Origin: Azolla caroliniana
Taxonomy: Eukaryota > Polypodiophyta
Direction: 5' to 3'
Assembly: GCA_043228905.1 (NCBI GenBank)
Contig: JBHGNT010000090.1
Span: 29,965 to 93,964 of the forward strand
Length of the DNA stretch: 64,000 nt
Shown here piece by piece: positions 26,965 through 36,838 of this stretch (its first letter is position 1; each line of letters begins with the position of its first letter). The position numbers and the translations under genes are program-made. The notes under the pieces were generated by a model. The model was not told the DNA's origin, did not search any database, and saw only the letters and a program-made list of their open reading frames with translations.

Positions 26965-27229
26965 GTTTGAATCCCTTCCAACTGGGAGCACCACCCGTCT
27001 TCGTCATCGCCTTTGCTTCTAGAGTTACCATCATCACTGTCCTTGCTTCTGGAGTTACCGTCATCAACATCCTTGTCTTCGACGTCATCACTTTCAACAC
27101 CTCTTCGCCCAACCATCGTCGTCATCAACACTACTTGTGATCATTTTTAGGTATCATTTTGCATCAAGGTTTTGGTGAGGAGTGCTTTCAATCGCTTTCC
27201 TTACCTATTTCGGTGGGGGTCACAACCAC

Positions 27230-27820
27230 TCACTTTCCTGGTGGGGATCGGATCATTGCTCGCTTGCACTGCATTTTCTGGTCGCTCACATCCGTTCCTG
27301 TTCTAGTTCTCAGTGAGGGCCGCATGGTCGCTCACGCCCGTTGGTGTTCATGTTCCAACTCTCGGCGAGGACCGACATGGTTTTTGATGCCCGTTGGTGT
27401 TCTTGTTCCCTGTGAGGACCGCACGTGGTCTCTCACGCTTGCTGGTATTCGTGGTCCAGTCTTCAGTGAGGACCGCATATGGTCGCTCACTCCAGCTATT
27501 GTTCATGTTCTAGATCTCGGCATGGACCGACATGGTCACTCATGCCTGCTATTGTTCATCTTCCAGTTCCCGGTAAGGACCACACATGGTCACTCACGCC
27601 TGTTGGTGGTCGTGTTCCAACTCTCAACGAGGAACAACATGGTCTCTCATGCCTATAAGTGTTCGTGTTCCCCGTGAGGACCACACATGGTCACTTACGC
27701 CTGTTGGTATTTGTGTTCTAGTTCCCGACGAGGACCGCACATGGTTGCTCATGCCCATTGGTGTTTGTGCTCCCCGTGAGGACCGCACATGGTCGCTCAT
27801 GTCTGTTGGTGTTCAATACC
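27230..27820 (+). repeat. Degenerate minisatellite inside element B
   Basis: A unit of roughly 55-65 bp built from GAGGACCGCACATGGTCGCT, then CACGCCCGTTGGTGTTC and CGTGTTCCAGTTCTC, recurs about nine or ten times with substitutions. Long frames here are by-products of the repeat. Confidence 0.8.
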
Positions 27821-27948
27821 TCGTCTCCTGGAAGGGTTACTCCTTGTCTAGGATTTACAAAATACTTTGGGGGTGATCTAAGATTTTCATCAACAGTATC
27901 CCCTTAAGCCAAGGACTGGTTTGGGAAGGCGGCGTAAGAGGGGGGATA
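27800..27948 (+). pseudogene. Chromodomain and pol C-terminus remnant of element B
   Basis: Directly after the minisatellite the sequence reads VQYLVSWKGYSLS, the core of a chromovirus chromodomain. Next come a frame change and FHQQYPLKPRTGLGRRRKRG, the usual C-terminal tail of such polyproteins. It abuts a polypurine tract (GAGGGGGGATAA, to 27948) and then the right LTR, the expected order for a Ty3/gypsy chromovirus. Confidence 0.75.
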
Positions 27949-28405
27949 ATGTCACATTCTAGACTTGAACCTCTCACTTTTAACACACACAGTACATTGT
28001 GTTGTGTTAACCATATGGAAACTCTTGTGAACTGTCCACATTCGATTGTGAACTTCTATATATTGTAGAGTCTAGTGTATCTAGTACATTTGAGAATATT
28101 CTCATCATTAGTATATTCTAGAATTATTCTATGGTATATTCTAAACGGGTATATTCTCGAGATATTTCTCGAGTATATTCTAGAGATATTCAATCTCGGA
28201 AATTGTATAATGTAATATCCGTGGTTCCTTTCAAGGGATTCAACACTAGTCATTGACAAATCAATCTAGTATTCTCATTTCACCTCATCTTTGTCTCCTT
28301 GATCTTTATTTCTGTCTTCATGCCCTCATGTCTCTCACAACACCCAGAGTTCCTAGCCTCGTCACATCTAGCTCCAAGTTCATCCGTTGATTGTAGCCCC
28401 ATCAT
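27949..28405 (+). repeat. Element B right LTR, first part
   Basis: Same sequence as 26464 onward with substitutions. It is interrupted after ATCAT (28401-28405) by element C; the remaining 40 bp lie at 34833-34872. Confidence 0.85.
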
Positions 28406-28491
28406 TGTCAGGAATAATACTAAAACAGAGAGAGAATTAGTACTAGAGAAGGGAAGTACTATTAGTACTAAGAGGACGAACTGCGTAAGAC

Positions 28492-28552
<61 letters not shown>

Positions 28553-28845
28553 ATGATAACAGATGATATATTATGTGAAGAGTAAGTACAAAATAACTAT
28601 GAGGCTTAAGACTGGCGTTGAACCAATTTGGTTTGAAATAATGCCTTGTGCCTCTTTTATAGTGTCCTCAGGAGTAGTCTTGAAGCTTCTAAAATGTTCT
28701 TGAGAAATCTGGAATATACAATAATTTTCTATAGTAAAACTTAAATGAAAATAATATTTTACGTATTACAATAGATAATGTAATGGTCAAGAGCTTGACC
28801 CATATAACATAAGGTTATGGGTTCGAGTCTTGCCATATCATGACA
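28406..28845 (-). repeat. Element C 3' LTR
   Basis: 440 bp with a long GA run at about 28495-28549. It begins TGTCAGG on the plus strand and ends ATCATGACA. Partner at 34390-34827. Contains a tRNA-like segment near 28785-28835. Confidence 0.92.
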
Positions 28846-29084
28846 CTATCCCCCCCCTTAAGACGATGAGTGTCATGAGTCGGCGTTGATTGTGGATCGG
28901 GTTTGTCCTGATACTTTTGCTGGAAATCAGCAAGAAGATCCTGAGCATTGGCAACAAACTCGGCGGGTTGCCAAGTACGTTCGCTCGGACTATAGCCGAG
29001 CCAATCGACCAAATAATAAAGTTTGTTACGAACAAACTTGGAGTCGAGGACGACAACAACTTCATACTCCAGGCCGGTGTCCAA
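28815..29084 (-). pseudogene. Element C chromodomain
   Basis: Minus-strand frame reading YEVVVVLDSKFVRNKLYYLV, then DWLGYSPSERTWQPAEFV and DLLADFQQKYQDKPDP. The aromatic and WLGY/TW positions match chromodomains at the integrase C-terminus of plant chromoviruses, which steer integration to marked chromatin (family knowledge). The frame upstream (29428-29085) holds the remaining integrase C-terminus in another reading frame. Confidence 0.85.
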
Positions 29085-29523
29085 CTCAAGCGGGGGCGAC
29101 GGTGGTGTAACATGATCGGGAATAATGTTGGCCTAATAAGGTTCGAGAAGAGAACTATGGAAGACCGGATGTATCTGAAGGTGCGGAGGAAGATCAAGGC
29201 GGAACGTGACATCATTAATTTTGCTGGTAATACAGAAAGGACCGAGTTGTCGATAATCCAATTTGTCGCACGGTCTAGTTGTCTTGATGTGACGACGTAA
29301 GAGCTATACTCGATCTCCGATGGCCTCTCTAGATGACCCTCAACACGAGGATTGGTAGGTAGCTCCGGAGTGTCGATCACAGACCAGTGAGGATGAGAAC
29401 CGGTATAAGCGTAAATGGTGAGACTCAAGTCGAGGAGTGAATAGCGTTGTTATACGCAAACTCTGCAAAGTGGAGAATATCAGCCCAATCATCCGGTTGA
29501 TAACTCAAAAAATACCAAAGATA

Positions 29524-30149
29524 TTAATCCAACGTTTGATTCGTTCGTTCCGCTTGCCCATCGGTTTGGGGATGGTAGCTGGAGGAGAGGTTGCAAGAGA
29601 CCTTGAGCATCTTGAAGAGATGCTTCCAAAATTTGGAGACGAATTGAGGTCCTCGGTCACTGATGATACTATCTGGGAGGCCATGATGTCGAAATACCTC
29701 ACGCATGACCAGGGTTGCGGTTTCCTCACTAGTGATGGCCTTAGTACAAGGCACAGAATGTGCCATCTTAGTATATCGATCGACGATGGTTAAGATAGCA
29801 TCGAAACCTTTTGAGACTGGAAGCTCTATGATAAAATCAAGACAAATGGACTGCCACGGCTTATTTGGAATTGGTAAGGATTCCAACAAGCCATATGGAT
29901 GATGTCGCGGCATTTTTGCTCGGCAACAAGCATCAAAGGTTCGAACATAGTCGTCACAAAACGTCGCATATGGGGCCACCAAAAGGATCGTTGAATGAGA
30001 TCCGACGTCTTAGTACTACCGAAATGTCCAGTTGTATGGGTGTCGTGACAACTTTGGACGATTTGAAGGTGACAGGAGCAATCAGGAACATACACGAGCT
30101 TTTTAAAGAATAATAAACCATCATGATATTTGAATTGTCGGTAGTCCAT
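29524..30149 (-). pseudogene. Element C integrase
   Basis: Two overlapping minus frames. At 30149-29826 the zinc-binding part reads CHDTHTTGHFGSTKT and FWWPHMRRFV. At 29982-29524 the catalytic core reads CLDFIIELP, VDRYTKMAHSVP, ISDRGPQFVSKFW and SYHPQTDGQAERTNQTLD. D, D and E residues are visible. A frameshift separates the parts. Confidence 0.88.
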
Positions 30150-30344
30150 ACTTGGTTGTTGAGACTGGGAATAGGATGCCCTAGAGGCATCAATTTGCTC
30201 TAGAATGGCTTAATCAAAACTATCTATCTTCAAGTTGGCACATATGGCATCGATAATCCGGGAATCCAGTGAAGTGTGAAAACTCTGCGTTGTGTGCAAA
30301 CGTGTTGGTCCCAAGATTACCTGCTTTGATTATCAAATGTTGGA

Positions 30345-31555
30345 TCACCCGGACGAGGTGCAAGATATGAATGTCGCGATAGTGCATCTGCTTTTCCTCG
30401 CCCGAAATGTGATTTTGAAGTCAAAACGCGTGAGGAATTGGGCCCACCGAGCTTGCCGTCGATTTAGTACACGAGCGTTCTGGAAGTAAGCAAGATTTTT
30501 GTGATCACTGAAGACAATGACCTGATGAGGAAAGCCCTCTAAGAAGTGCCGCCATTGCACAAACGAATCCACGATGGCTAATAACTCCTTGTCATGTATC
30601 TCGTAGTTAATTTCCGCGGCATCAAATTTGCATGAGTGGAAAGCCACATGATGTAACTTTGCTTTATCTCCTTGTTGTGAAAGGATGCTACCGAGGGCGA
30701 AATCCGATGCATCGGCCTCCATGATGAATGGTTTGTTTGTATCCACATGAGCTAGAATAAGAGCTGATGTAAAGGCTTTCTTAAGATGCATAAAAGCCAT
30801 GTCCGCTTCATTGGACCAAAGAAATGATTGTCCCTTCTTGGTAAGATGTGTGAGAGGTAAAATAATCTTTGAGTAATCTTGTATAAACTTGCGGTAGAAG
30901 TTAGCAAATCCTAGGGAACATTGCACATCTCGTAACGAACGTGGAGTTTGCCACTCTAGCACAGTTTGGACTTTAGCTGGATCTATGGAGATGCCTTTTG
31001 AGAAGATGACGTAGGCTAGAAATTCCACTTGCTTGTAGTCAAAGCTACATTTTTCTAGTTTGGCATAAAGACCATGCTCTCATAGTTGTTTTAGTACTAA
31101 TAGTACATGAGAATCATGCTCTTCCTGGGCCTTCAAATAAATCAATAGATCATCCAGGTAGATGATCAAACAGATATCCAAGAGATGTCTGAATATATCA
31201 TTTGCCATGTGTTGGAAGACTCGAAGTACCCATATCGGGTGCGAAAAGCGGTCTTCCATTCGTCTCCTAGTAGGATCCGCACGAGGTTATATGCTCCTCG
31301 TAAGTCGATTTTTGTAAAAAACTTGGCACCATTTACACGTTCTAATAGAGTTGATATAAGGGGAAGAAGTGCATACCTATTCTGAATGGTGACCTTATTC
31401 AAGCTGCGGTAATCAACGACGTGACGAAGGGATCCATCTTTCTTTTTGACAAAGGAAATGGGTGCACCGGCCGGAGATTTCGAATGAAGAATAAACCCAC
31501 TTGCCAAATTCTCTTCTATGTAGGCTCGAAGGACTTCCAACTCGGCTGGTGACAA
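30345..31555 (-). pseudogene. Element C reverse transcriptase and RNase H
   Basis: At 31555-31166: GFILHSKSPAGAPISFVKKK, DYRSLNKVTIQNRYALPLI-like and KIDLRGAYNLVRI. The catalytic box reads IIYLDDLLIY at about 31165-31135. From 31028 the thumb and RNase H follow: LGFANFYRKFIQDYSKI, ADASDFALGSILSQQGD, IHDKELLAIVDSF, FSDHKNLAYF. Frameshifts lie near 31165 and 31030-31100. Confidence 0.9.
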
Positions 31556-31847
31556 GTTGTAAATCGGTCCCCATGATGGTTTTGTTCCTGGTTGTAAATC
31601 GATGGGACAATCATAGGGACGACGATGAGGAAGAGTACCAACTCTGACCTTGTCAAATACATCAGCATAAGGATGATATTTCGCAGGAAGTTGAACTAAG
31701 GATTCCTTTTTAATATGTTGGAAGGATGTACTGATATTACAAATAGAAACCTTGACTCCTTCAAACCAAGGTAAATTTATGGAGCGAAATGGTCGAAACT
31801 CGATGAATAGATTCTCGAGGTTGTCGATACTGGACTTCTCTTGTTCT

Positions 31848-32243
31848 CTAATCTATGTCTGGATTATGTACTTCAAACCAAGGTAATCCCAAGACAATGG
31901 GATGCTCTGGACTACTAATTATATTAAATGATACCACACAGACAAAGCTATCTAGGACAACCTGAATGGGTTCTAACTCTTCTACGATATTCCCAGAAGC
32001 AATGGGACGACCATCAATGACTACTACAGATGTGGGGCAAGGAAGTTTTCTTAAGGATATCTGAGAAGCTTGGGCAAAATTGCGATCCATGAAACAGGAA
32101 TTGGCTCCGGAATCTAAAAGTGCTAAGACATGTATTGGAGGGGTACTTTTAGTACTAATAATGACTTGGGCTAAGAACACATTGCTAACTTGCTTAGAGG
32201 GAATGGAACCACTAATGGGCTGCACAGATCTAGGGTTGTCCAA
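31848..32243 (-). pseudogene. Element C aspartic protease
   Basis: Frame with LALLDSGANSCFMDRNFA (DSGA active site) and PIVLGLPWFEVHNPDID, the retropepsin fold and its C-terminal flap-side motif. It sits between gag and reverse transcriptase as expected. Confidence 0.85.
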
Positions 32244-32361
32244 CCAAATGACTCCTATTTTGGTTGAACTTAGTGTTTAACTCTTCCTCTAATTGACTAA
32301 GGATTTCAAATTTGTTTGAGATACTTGGGCTATCAATATTATTAATACTATTAGACACTCC

Positions 32362-32954
32362 TGTTGGGAAACAAGTCCCTCCGGATGGGAAGGGAGAAGC
32401 ACAGTGCCTCGGCCGAAACCGGATGAGTAGCACCCAGCTACGGAGAGTCGGATGGTGCAGGCCCGGTATGAACCGGATGAGGAGTACCCGGCTACGGAGA
32501 GCCGGATGGTGCAGGCCCGGTATGAACCGGATGAGGAGCACCCGGCTTCGGAGAGCCGGATGGTGCAGGCCCGGTATGAACCGGATGAGGAGCACCCGAC
32601 TATGGAGAGCCGGATGGTGCAGGCCCGGTATGAACCGGATGAGGAGCACCTGGCTTCGGAGAGCCGGATGGTGCAGGCCCGGTATGAACCGGATGAGGAG
32701 TACCTGGCTACGGAGAGCCGGATGGTGCAGGCCCGGTGTGAACCGGATGAGGAGTACCCGGCTACGGAGAGCCGGATGGTGCAGAACCAGTGAGAACCGG
32801 AGGAAGAGACATATTCGTAAATATGTTTCTGAGAGCCCATCGAGGCTATATTTGTAAATAGCCGAAAAGTCATATTAGTATAAATATGACTTAGGGTAAA
32901 CTTTTAGTTGTTGTTGTCATTTTCTGTTTTGCACGAGATTAGTGTGCGTAACTG

Positions 32955-33003
<49 letters not shown>

Positions 33004-33273
33004 GTTGTTGCCTCTGTTGTAACCGCCGCCTGTGGCGAAGATTTGTGAGCACGAGGTCGGTGCCTCAGTGAACTCACTGTTGTATATTCCTACATAGTGA
33101 CAGTTTGTAGCCTGTGGGCTGCCGTGGTTTTTCCCCTAGTTTGGGGTTTTCCACGTAAACCTCCTGTGTATTCTCTCCTTCTTTGTGTCGCGTTTTATTT
33201 CCCGTTTTCTGTGTATCATTCTAAGCTCGGTTGTGGCCGAGCGTTGCGCATAAGGAACGTTGGGTTCCCGTCA
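32362..33273 (+). mobile_element. Solo LTR G (D family) inside element C
   Basis: 912 bp from TGTTGGGAAACAAGTCCCTC to TTCCCGTCA, clearly the same family as the LTRs of element D, with no internal region. Flanks ACTCC (32357-32361) and ACTGC (33274-33278) look like a target duplication with one change. It contains an expanded 54-bp tandem array. Confidence 0.88.
32447..32824 (+). repeat. 54-bp tandem repeat array in solo LTR G
   Basis: Unit starts (G[T/C]CGGATGGTGCAG) at 32447, 32501, 32555, 32609, 32663, 32717 and 32771, an exact 54-bp period, seven units, the last partial. Because 54 is divisible by three, several frames stay open; the long frames on both strands here are artefacts of the repeat. 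Confidence 0.93.
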
Positions 33274-33339
33274 ACTGCTAGGGGAATTGACTCGGGTTTA
33301 GTATAGGCTACGATTTGATTTACCTATCTTCTTGGCCTA

Positions 33340-34319
33340 TGGGGACAGTTGATGGTGATATGCCCTGGTCCACCGCAATAAAGACATAATCGATTTGCAT
33401 GTCGTCTTTGCTTTTCTTCTTCCGATAACGGGCCACGTCGACGCATGGTGTCAATCTCCATCGGTGTCGGAGTATTTGCCTGAGATACATCTCATGCAAC
33501 CGGTTTAGCTGCGATTGAGGCATAGGTGGGCTCTGGCCTAGTCCGTGGCATTTGAAATTGACGTTCTGAACGTCATTCGAAAAGGCGGTTGTCGCATTGG
33601 ACCTCTCAACTTATTGCCTTTGTAAGAGATTTTGGTTCTTCGAGAAAGGTTAAAAGTAAATCTTTGACGTCGTTTTGCAGGTCGTAGTGGAACTACTCCA
33701 TTAGTGCTTGATCATCCTAGGGGATATCTGAGGTGAGTAGACAGAAATCCGTCGCGTAGGCAGAGGCTAGACGATCGCCTTGACGCAATCGTCAGATTTT
33801 GTTGATCGTCGTCCTGATGTTGTCGGTATCTCCAAAGCAGGCTTTAAACTCGCTAATAAAGTCTTCAAAGTTATTAAGCAAGGGAGATTGTTTTTCCAAA
33901 AGCGGAGTGAACCATGTCAAGGCTAAGCCGCTGAGCAACGTGCCTATTAGGCCTACTCGGGATGCATTAGTGGGGTATCGGGAAGGATGCATTTGCATGA
34001 CTAAGCGTACCTGATTAAGGAATCCTCTGAATTGTGAGCGTGTTCCATCAAATTTCACAGGAAGACCAATCTTGGGCTCTTTATGAAGTTCTTGGGGACT
34101 TGATCCTTGTTGTTGTAACGCTACGATGGTTGCTTCGAGTTGTTGTACGCGTAACGCTAACTCCCCATGTTGTTGTTGTGTTTGTTGTTTTTCTAAAGCA
34201 ATTTGTTGAAGATCCCCTAACAATCGTTGGTTTTCTTGTTCCAATGCAACGAATTTTTCTTTTAGACAATGTAGCTTGGAAAAAACGGATTGATATTTCT
34301 AGGTGCTAACAGTAGCCAT
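33340..34319 (-). pseudogene. Element C gag
   Basis: Minus-strand start ATG at about 34319, with an early stop, then a coiled-coil-like EQENQRLLGDLQQIALEKQQ region and the gag core IGLPVKFDGTRSQFRGFLNQ, LIGTLLSGLALTWFTPLLEK and EFKACFGD. After frameshifts a zinc knuckle CLYCGGPGHITINC appears at about 33395-33350. Confidence 0.85.
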
Positions 34320-34389
34320 AGTATTGAAAAAAGGGGTAAGAGGATGAGGGAAACCGAAAAGAAAACCAGAGGGAAATTTTGGTTCAAAC

Positions 34390-34475
34390 TTTCAGGAATA
34401 GTACTAAAATAGAGAGAGAATTAATACTAGAGAAGGGAAGTACTATTAGTACTAAGAGGACGGACTGCGTAAGAC

Positions 34476-34530
<55 letters not shown>

Positions 34531-34827
34531 GTGATAATAGATGATATATTATGTGAAGAGTACGTACAAAATAGCTATGAGGCTTAAGACTGGCGTTGAA
34601 CCAATTTGGTTCGAAATAATGCCATATGCCTCTTATATAGTGTCCTCAGTAATAGTCTTGAAGCTTCTAGAATGTTCCAGAGAAATCTGGAATATACAAT
34701 AATTTTCTATAGTAAAACTTAAATGAAAAATAGTAATATTCTACGTATTACAATAGATAATGTAATGGTCAAGAGCTTGACCCATATAACATAAGGTTAT
34801 GGGTTCGAGTCTTGCCATATCATGACA
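34390..34827 (-). repeat. Element C 5' LTR
   Basis: 438 bp. The plus-strand start is TTTCAGG instead of TGTCAGG, one change from the partner copy. GA run at about 34480-34527. No convincing primer-binding site was recognised next to it. Confidence 0.9.
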
Positions 34828-34832
34828 ATCAT

Positions 34833-34872
34833 CTGTGCTCCATCCTAGTCCGCCCTTGGTGTGTCCGTGATA
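34833..34872 (+). repeat. Element B right LTR, second part
   Basis: CTGTGCTCCATCCTAGTCCG and following bases match the end of the left LTR (26925-26964). Resumes exactly after the second ATCAT of element C. Confidence 0.85.
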
Positions 34873-35875
34873 GGTACTTTCCGCAACCAAGTTTCCCCTT
34901 GAAGATGCAATGCAGGCCATCTTGCTGTTGTGTACCCTACTGGACAACTGGGAGAATCTAGTGGTGACTCTTAGCACCTCGTGTCAAGAAGAAAACTTGT
35001 CTCTACAAGCCGTAAAGACAAGCACCTTGAACGAGGAGACCAAAAGGAAGGACAAGGGTGTCCTAGTCCAGTCGGAGACAAATTTGACTCAACACACCGA
35101 CAGAGGAAGAAATCGGCAAAGGAGCCCACAAAGAAGGGAGAAGTACCAAGTCCGGAGGCAAGCTAACATGTTTTTATTGTGGAAAACCTGAATACTTCCA
35201 AAAGGATTGCCGACACATGATAAAGGATAAAGGTGTCGGTAATGGCGTCGAACCCAAGAAGATTCCAGAAGAAAAGGGCACTTCGGCCATTGCTACGAGC
35301 AATGAAGAACTCTTGTTCATTTGTGAACAAGCAAGACTTGCAAACCTTGCAAGCAAAGAATGCACTTGGGTGATCGACTCTGGTGCATCTTTCCATATAA
35401 CTCCGTCGAGAGAGTACTTCTCGACTTACATAGTCGGGGATCATGGTTTTGTAAAGGTGGGTGACAATGGAGAGTGCAAGATAGCTGGAGTCGGAAGTCT
35501 CTGCTTTATGACATCGACAGGGTGTCGGCTGACTCTTAAGGATGTGCGGCACGTCCCCGATATCAAGGTGGGTGACAATGGAGAGTGCAAGATAGCTGGA
35601 GTCGGAAGTGTCTACTTGATGACATCGATAGGGTGTCGGCTGACTCTTAAGGATGTGCGGCACGTCCCCGATATCAAGGTGGGTGACAATGGAGAGTGCA
35701 AGATAGCTGGAGTCGGAAGTGTCTACTTGATGACATCGATAGGGTGTTGGCTGACTCTTAAGGATGTGTGGCACGTCCCCGATATCAGACTGAATTTGAT
35801 ATCAACTAAAGATTAGATGACGAAGGCTACATTGGTAGTTTTCGAAACGACAAGTGGAAGTTCTTCCAAGGAAAC
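34873..35875 (+). pseudogene. Element A gag 3' part, zinc knuckle and protease
   Basis: Continues element A: FPLEDAMQAILLLCTLLDNW and VVTLSTSCQEENLSLQAVK, then a frameshift. The zinc knuckle reads CFYCGKPEYFQKDC, with the metal-binding His replaced by Tyr. The protease active site is WVIDSGASFHITP near 35370. A 37-residue stretch is repeated three times (35454-35786). A frameshift follows in the NLIS segment near 35800, and element F interrupts at 35876. Confidence 0.88.
35454..35786 (+). repeat. In-frame 111-bp triplication in element A protease region
   Basis: Units start AAGGTGGGTGACAATGGAGA at 35454, 35565 and 35676. Each encodes 37 residues (KVGDNGECKIAGVGS...HVPDI). The second and third are nearly identical; the first differs at a few bases (LCFMTST against VYLMTSI). 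Confidence 0.95.
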
Positions 35876-36162
35876 TGTCGAATACATGTGTATAATGGAC
35901 GTATTCACACTATCCCGTTTCGGCCATTTATGTAATTAGCATAAAGGGTAGTTGCCCTAAGTCGGTCACTATATATAGTGACCTTGTAACCTCTTTGTGA
36001 GGTTGGGTGTTGTATTATTTGCTTTATGGAATAAAGAGTCTTTTGTGTCTCTCTCTCTCTCTCACTCTCTCTGTGCAACGACCTACAAACTGTCATACGC
36101 AGGTATACAGAAAACAATCGAATGCTTCTTGATCTTCCGCACAGACGACTTTGTCTCCAACA
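35876..36162 (+). repeat. Element F 5' LTR
   Basis: 287 bp, TGTCGAATAC...CTCCAACA. It contains a 20-bp palindrome with the TATA core at 35964-35983, AATAAA at about 36030 and a CT run at about 36039-36070. Confidence 0.97.
35964..35983 (+). promoter_or_regulatory. Palindromic TATA box of element F LTR
   Basis: GGTCACTATATATAGTGACC is a perfect 20-bp palindrome centred on TATATA, placed where the U3 promoter is expected. The same sequence is at 41134-41153 in the 3' LTR. Confidence 0.7.
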
Positions 36163-36164
36163 TC

Positions 36165-36176
36165 TGGTATCAGAGC
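36165..36176 (+). other. Element F primer-binding site
   Basis: TGGTATCAGAGC, complementary to the 3' end of initiator tRNA-Met, two bases after the LTR; standard for plant copia elements. Confidence 0.92.
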
Positions 36177-36838
36177 AGAGGTTCGGCCGTCATCACCGCC
36201 TGCACAGCATTCGGTTCTTCACTTCATCACGGCCTGCACAGTATTCGCGTCATTCGAAGAAAGAGAGAAGAAGAACAAAAACGAGGTTTGCACCTCATCG
36301 CGTTAGATCCTCTTGCTTGGAGTAAGCCATCAGGTTGTACTCTGTTCCTTGTGATCGTAACCACTCGAGGTGAAATCCCCTTGTGCAACATCGACACGAT
36401 CGTGCTCCACTCGGTTAAACGGCATCCGAAGAGGTAATCAAACGCTGCTCGTTGTAACCACTCGGTGCAGATCGGTCTCAAGAAAACAACCCCAATTCGT
36501 GCTTCATCCGGCTGATCGACATTCGAGAGGATCAGTTGGATCTGTCTCTCTCGTCGCTGCAGCCACCCGAAGCAGAATCGGTCCAGATAATCGGTTTCAA
36601 TAATCGGTATTCGGCACATATATCCGAAGCGAACCGGGCTCACTCCGACTCGGCAACATTCGGGAAGACCAGTCGGTTCTGTCCCTCAAGTTACCGGAGT
36701 CAATTCGAGCAAGTTCCGAAGCCGAACCGACTCGGGTTCAAATCCGACTAGAGCGATATCGGGTGAGCCAACCGGCTGCACTCCAACAAGGTTCGTAGTC
36801 AACTCCGAACCGAGCTTCGTCAACCGAAACCGAATTTG
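36177..36838 (+). other. Element F untranslated leader
   Basis: 660 bp between primer site and gag-pol start. Several short frames occur on both strands, none convincing. Probably RNA packaging and leader sequence. Confidence 0.6.

Larger units (their letters stand above)
28406..34827 (-). mobile_element. Element C: Ty3/gypsy chromovirus (minus strand)
   Basis: 6.4-kb element with LTRs at both ends and a perfect 5-bp duplication ATCAT (28401-28405, 34828-34832). On the minus strand the order is 5' LTR, gag, zinc knuckle, protease, reverse transcriptase, RNase H, integrase, chromodomain, polypurine tract (complement of 28846-28861), 3' LTR. That order defines a chromovirus. Numerous frameshifts and a solo LTR in the gag-protease interval make it inactive. 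Confidence 0.93.
26464..34872 (+). mobile_element. Element B: chromovirus-derived LTR element lacking most of pol
   Basis: LTR-left is 26464-26964. The right LTR starts at 27949, is cut at 28405 by element C, and resumes at 34833-34872. Both start TGTCACATTCTAGAC. A 4-bp duplication GGTA flanks it (26460-26463 and 34873-34876), and removing the insert restores the gag frame of A. The internal region is only 984 bp. It holds a roughly 60-bp degenerate repeat and a short C-terminal chromodomain remnant, so B is a LARD-like, non-autonomous derivative of a Ty3/gypsy chromovirus. Confidence 0.82.

Noticed and set aside
27159-27876. 172-codon and 96-codon frames with repeating Trp-Ser-Leu patterns, looking like a repeat protein
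   Set aside because: Product of the degenerate minisatellite of element B; only the last part (chromodomain core) is a genuine coding remnant.
32230-32873. Long overlapping open frames on both strands (up to 194 codons) with repeated RACTIRLS / MNRMRSTRLRRAGWCRPG patterns
   Set aside because: They come from the 54-bp tandem repeat, whose length is a multiple of three; they lie in a solo LTR and have no domain.
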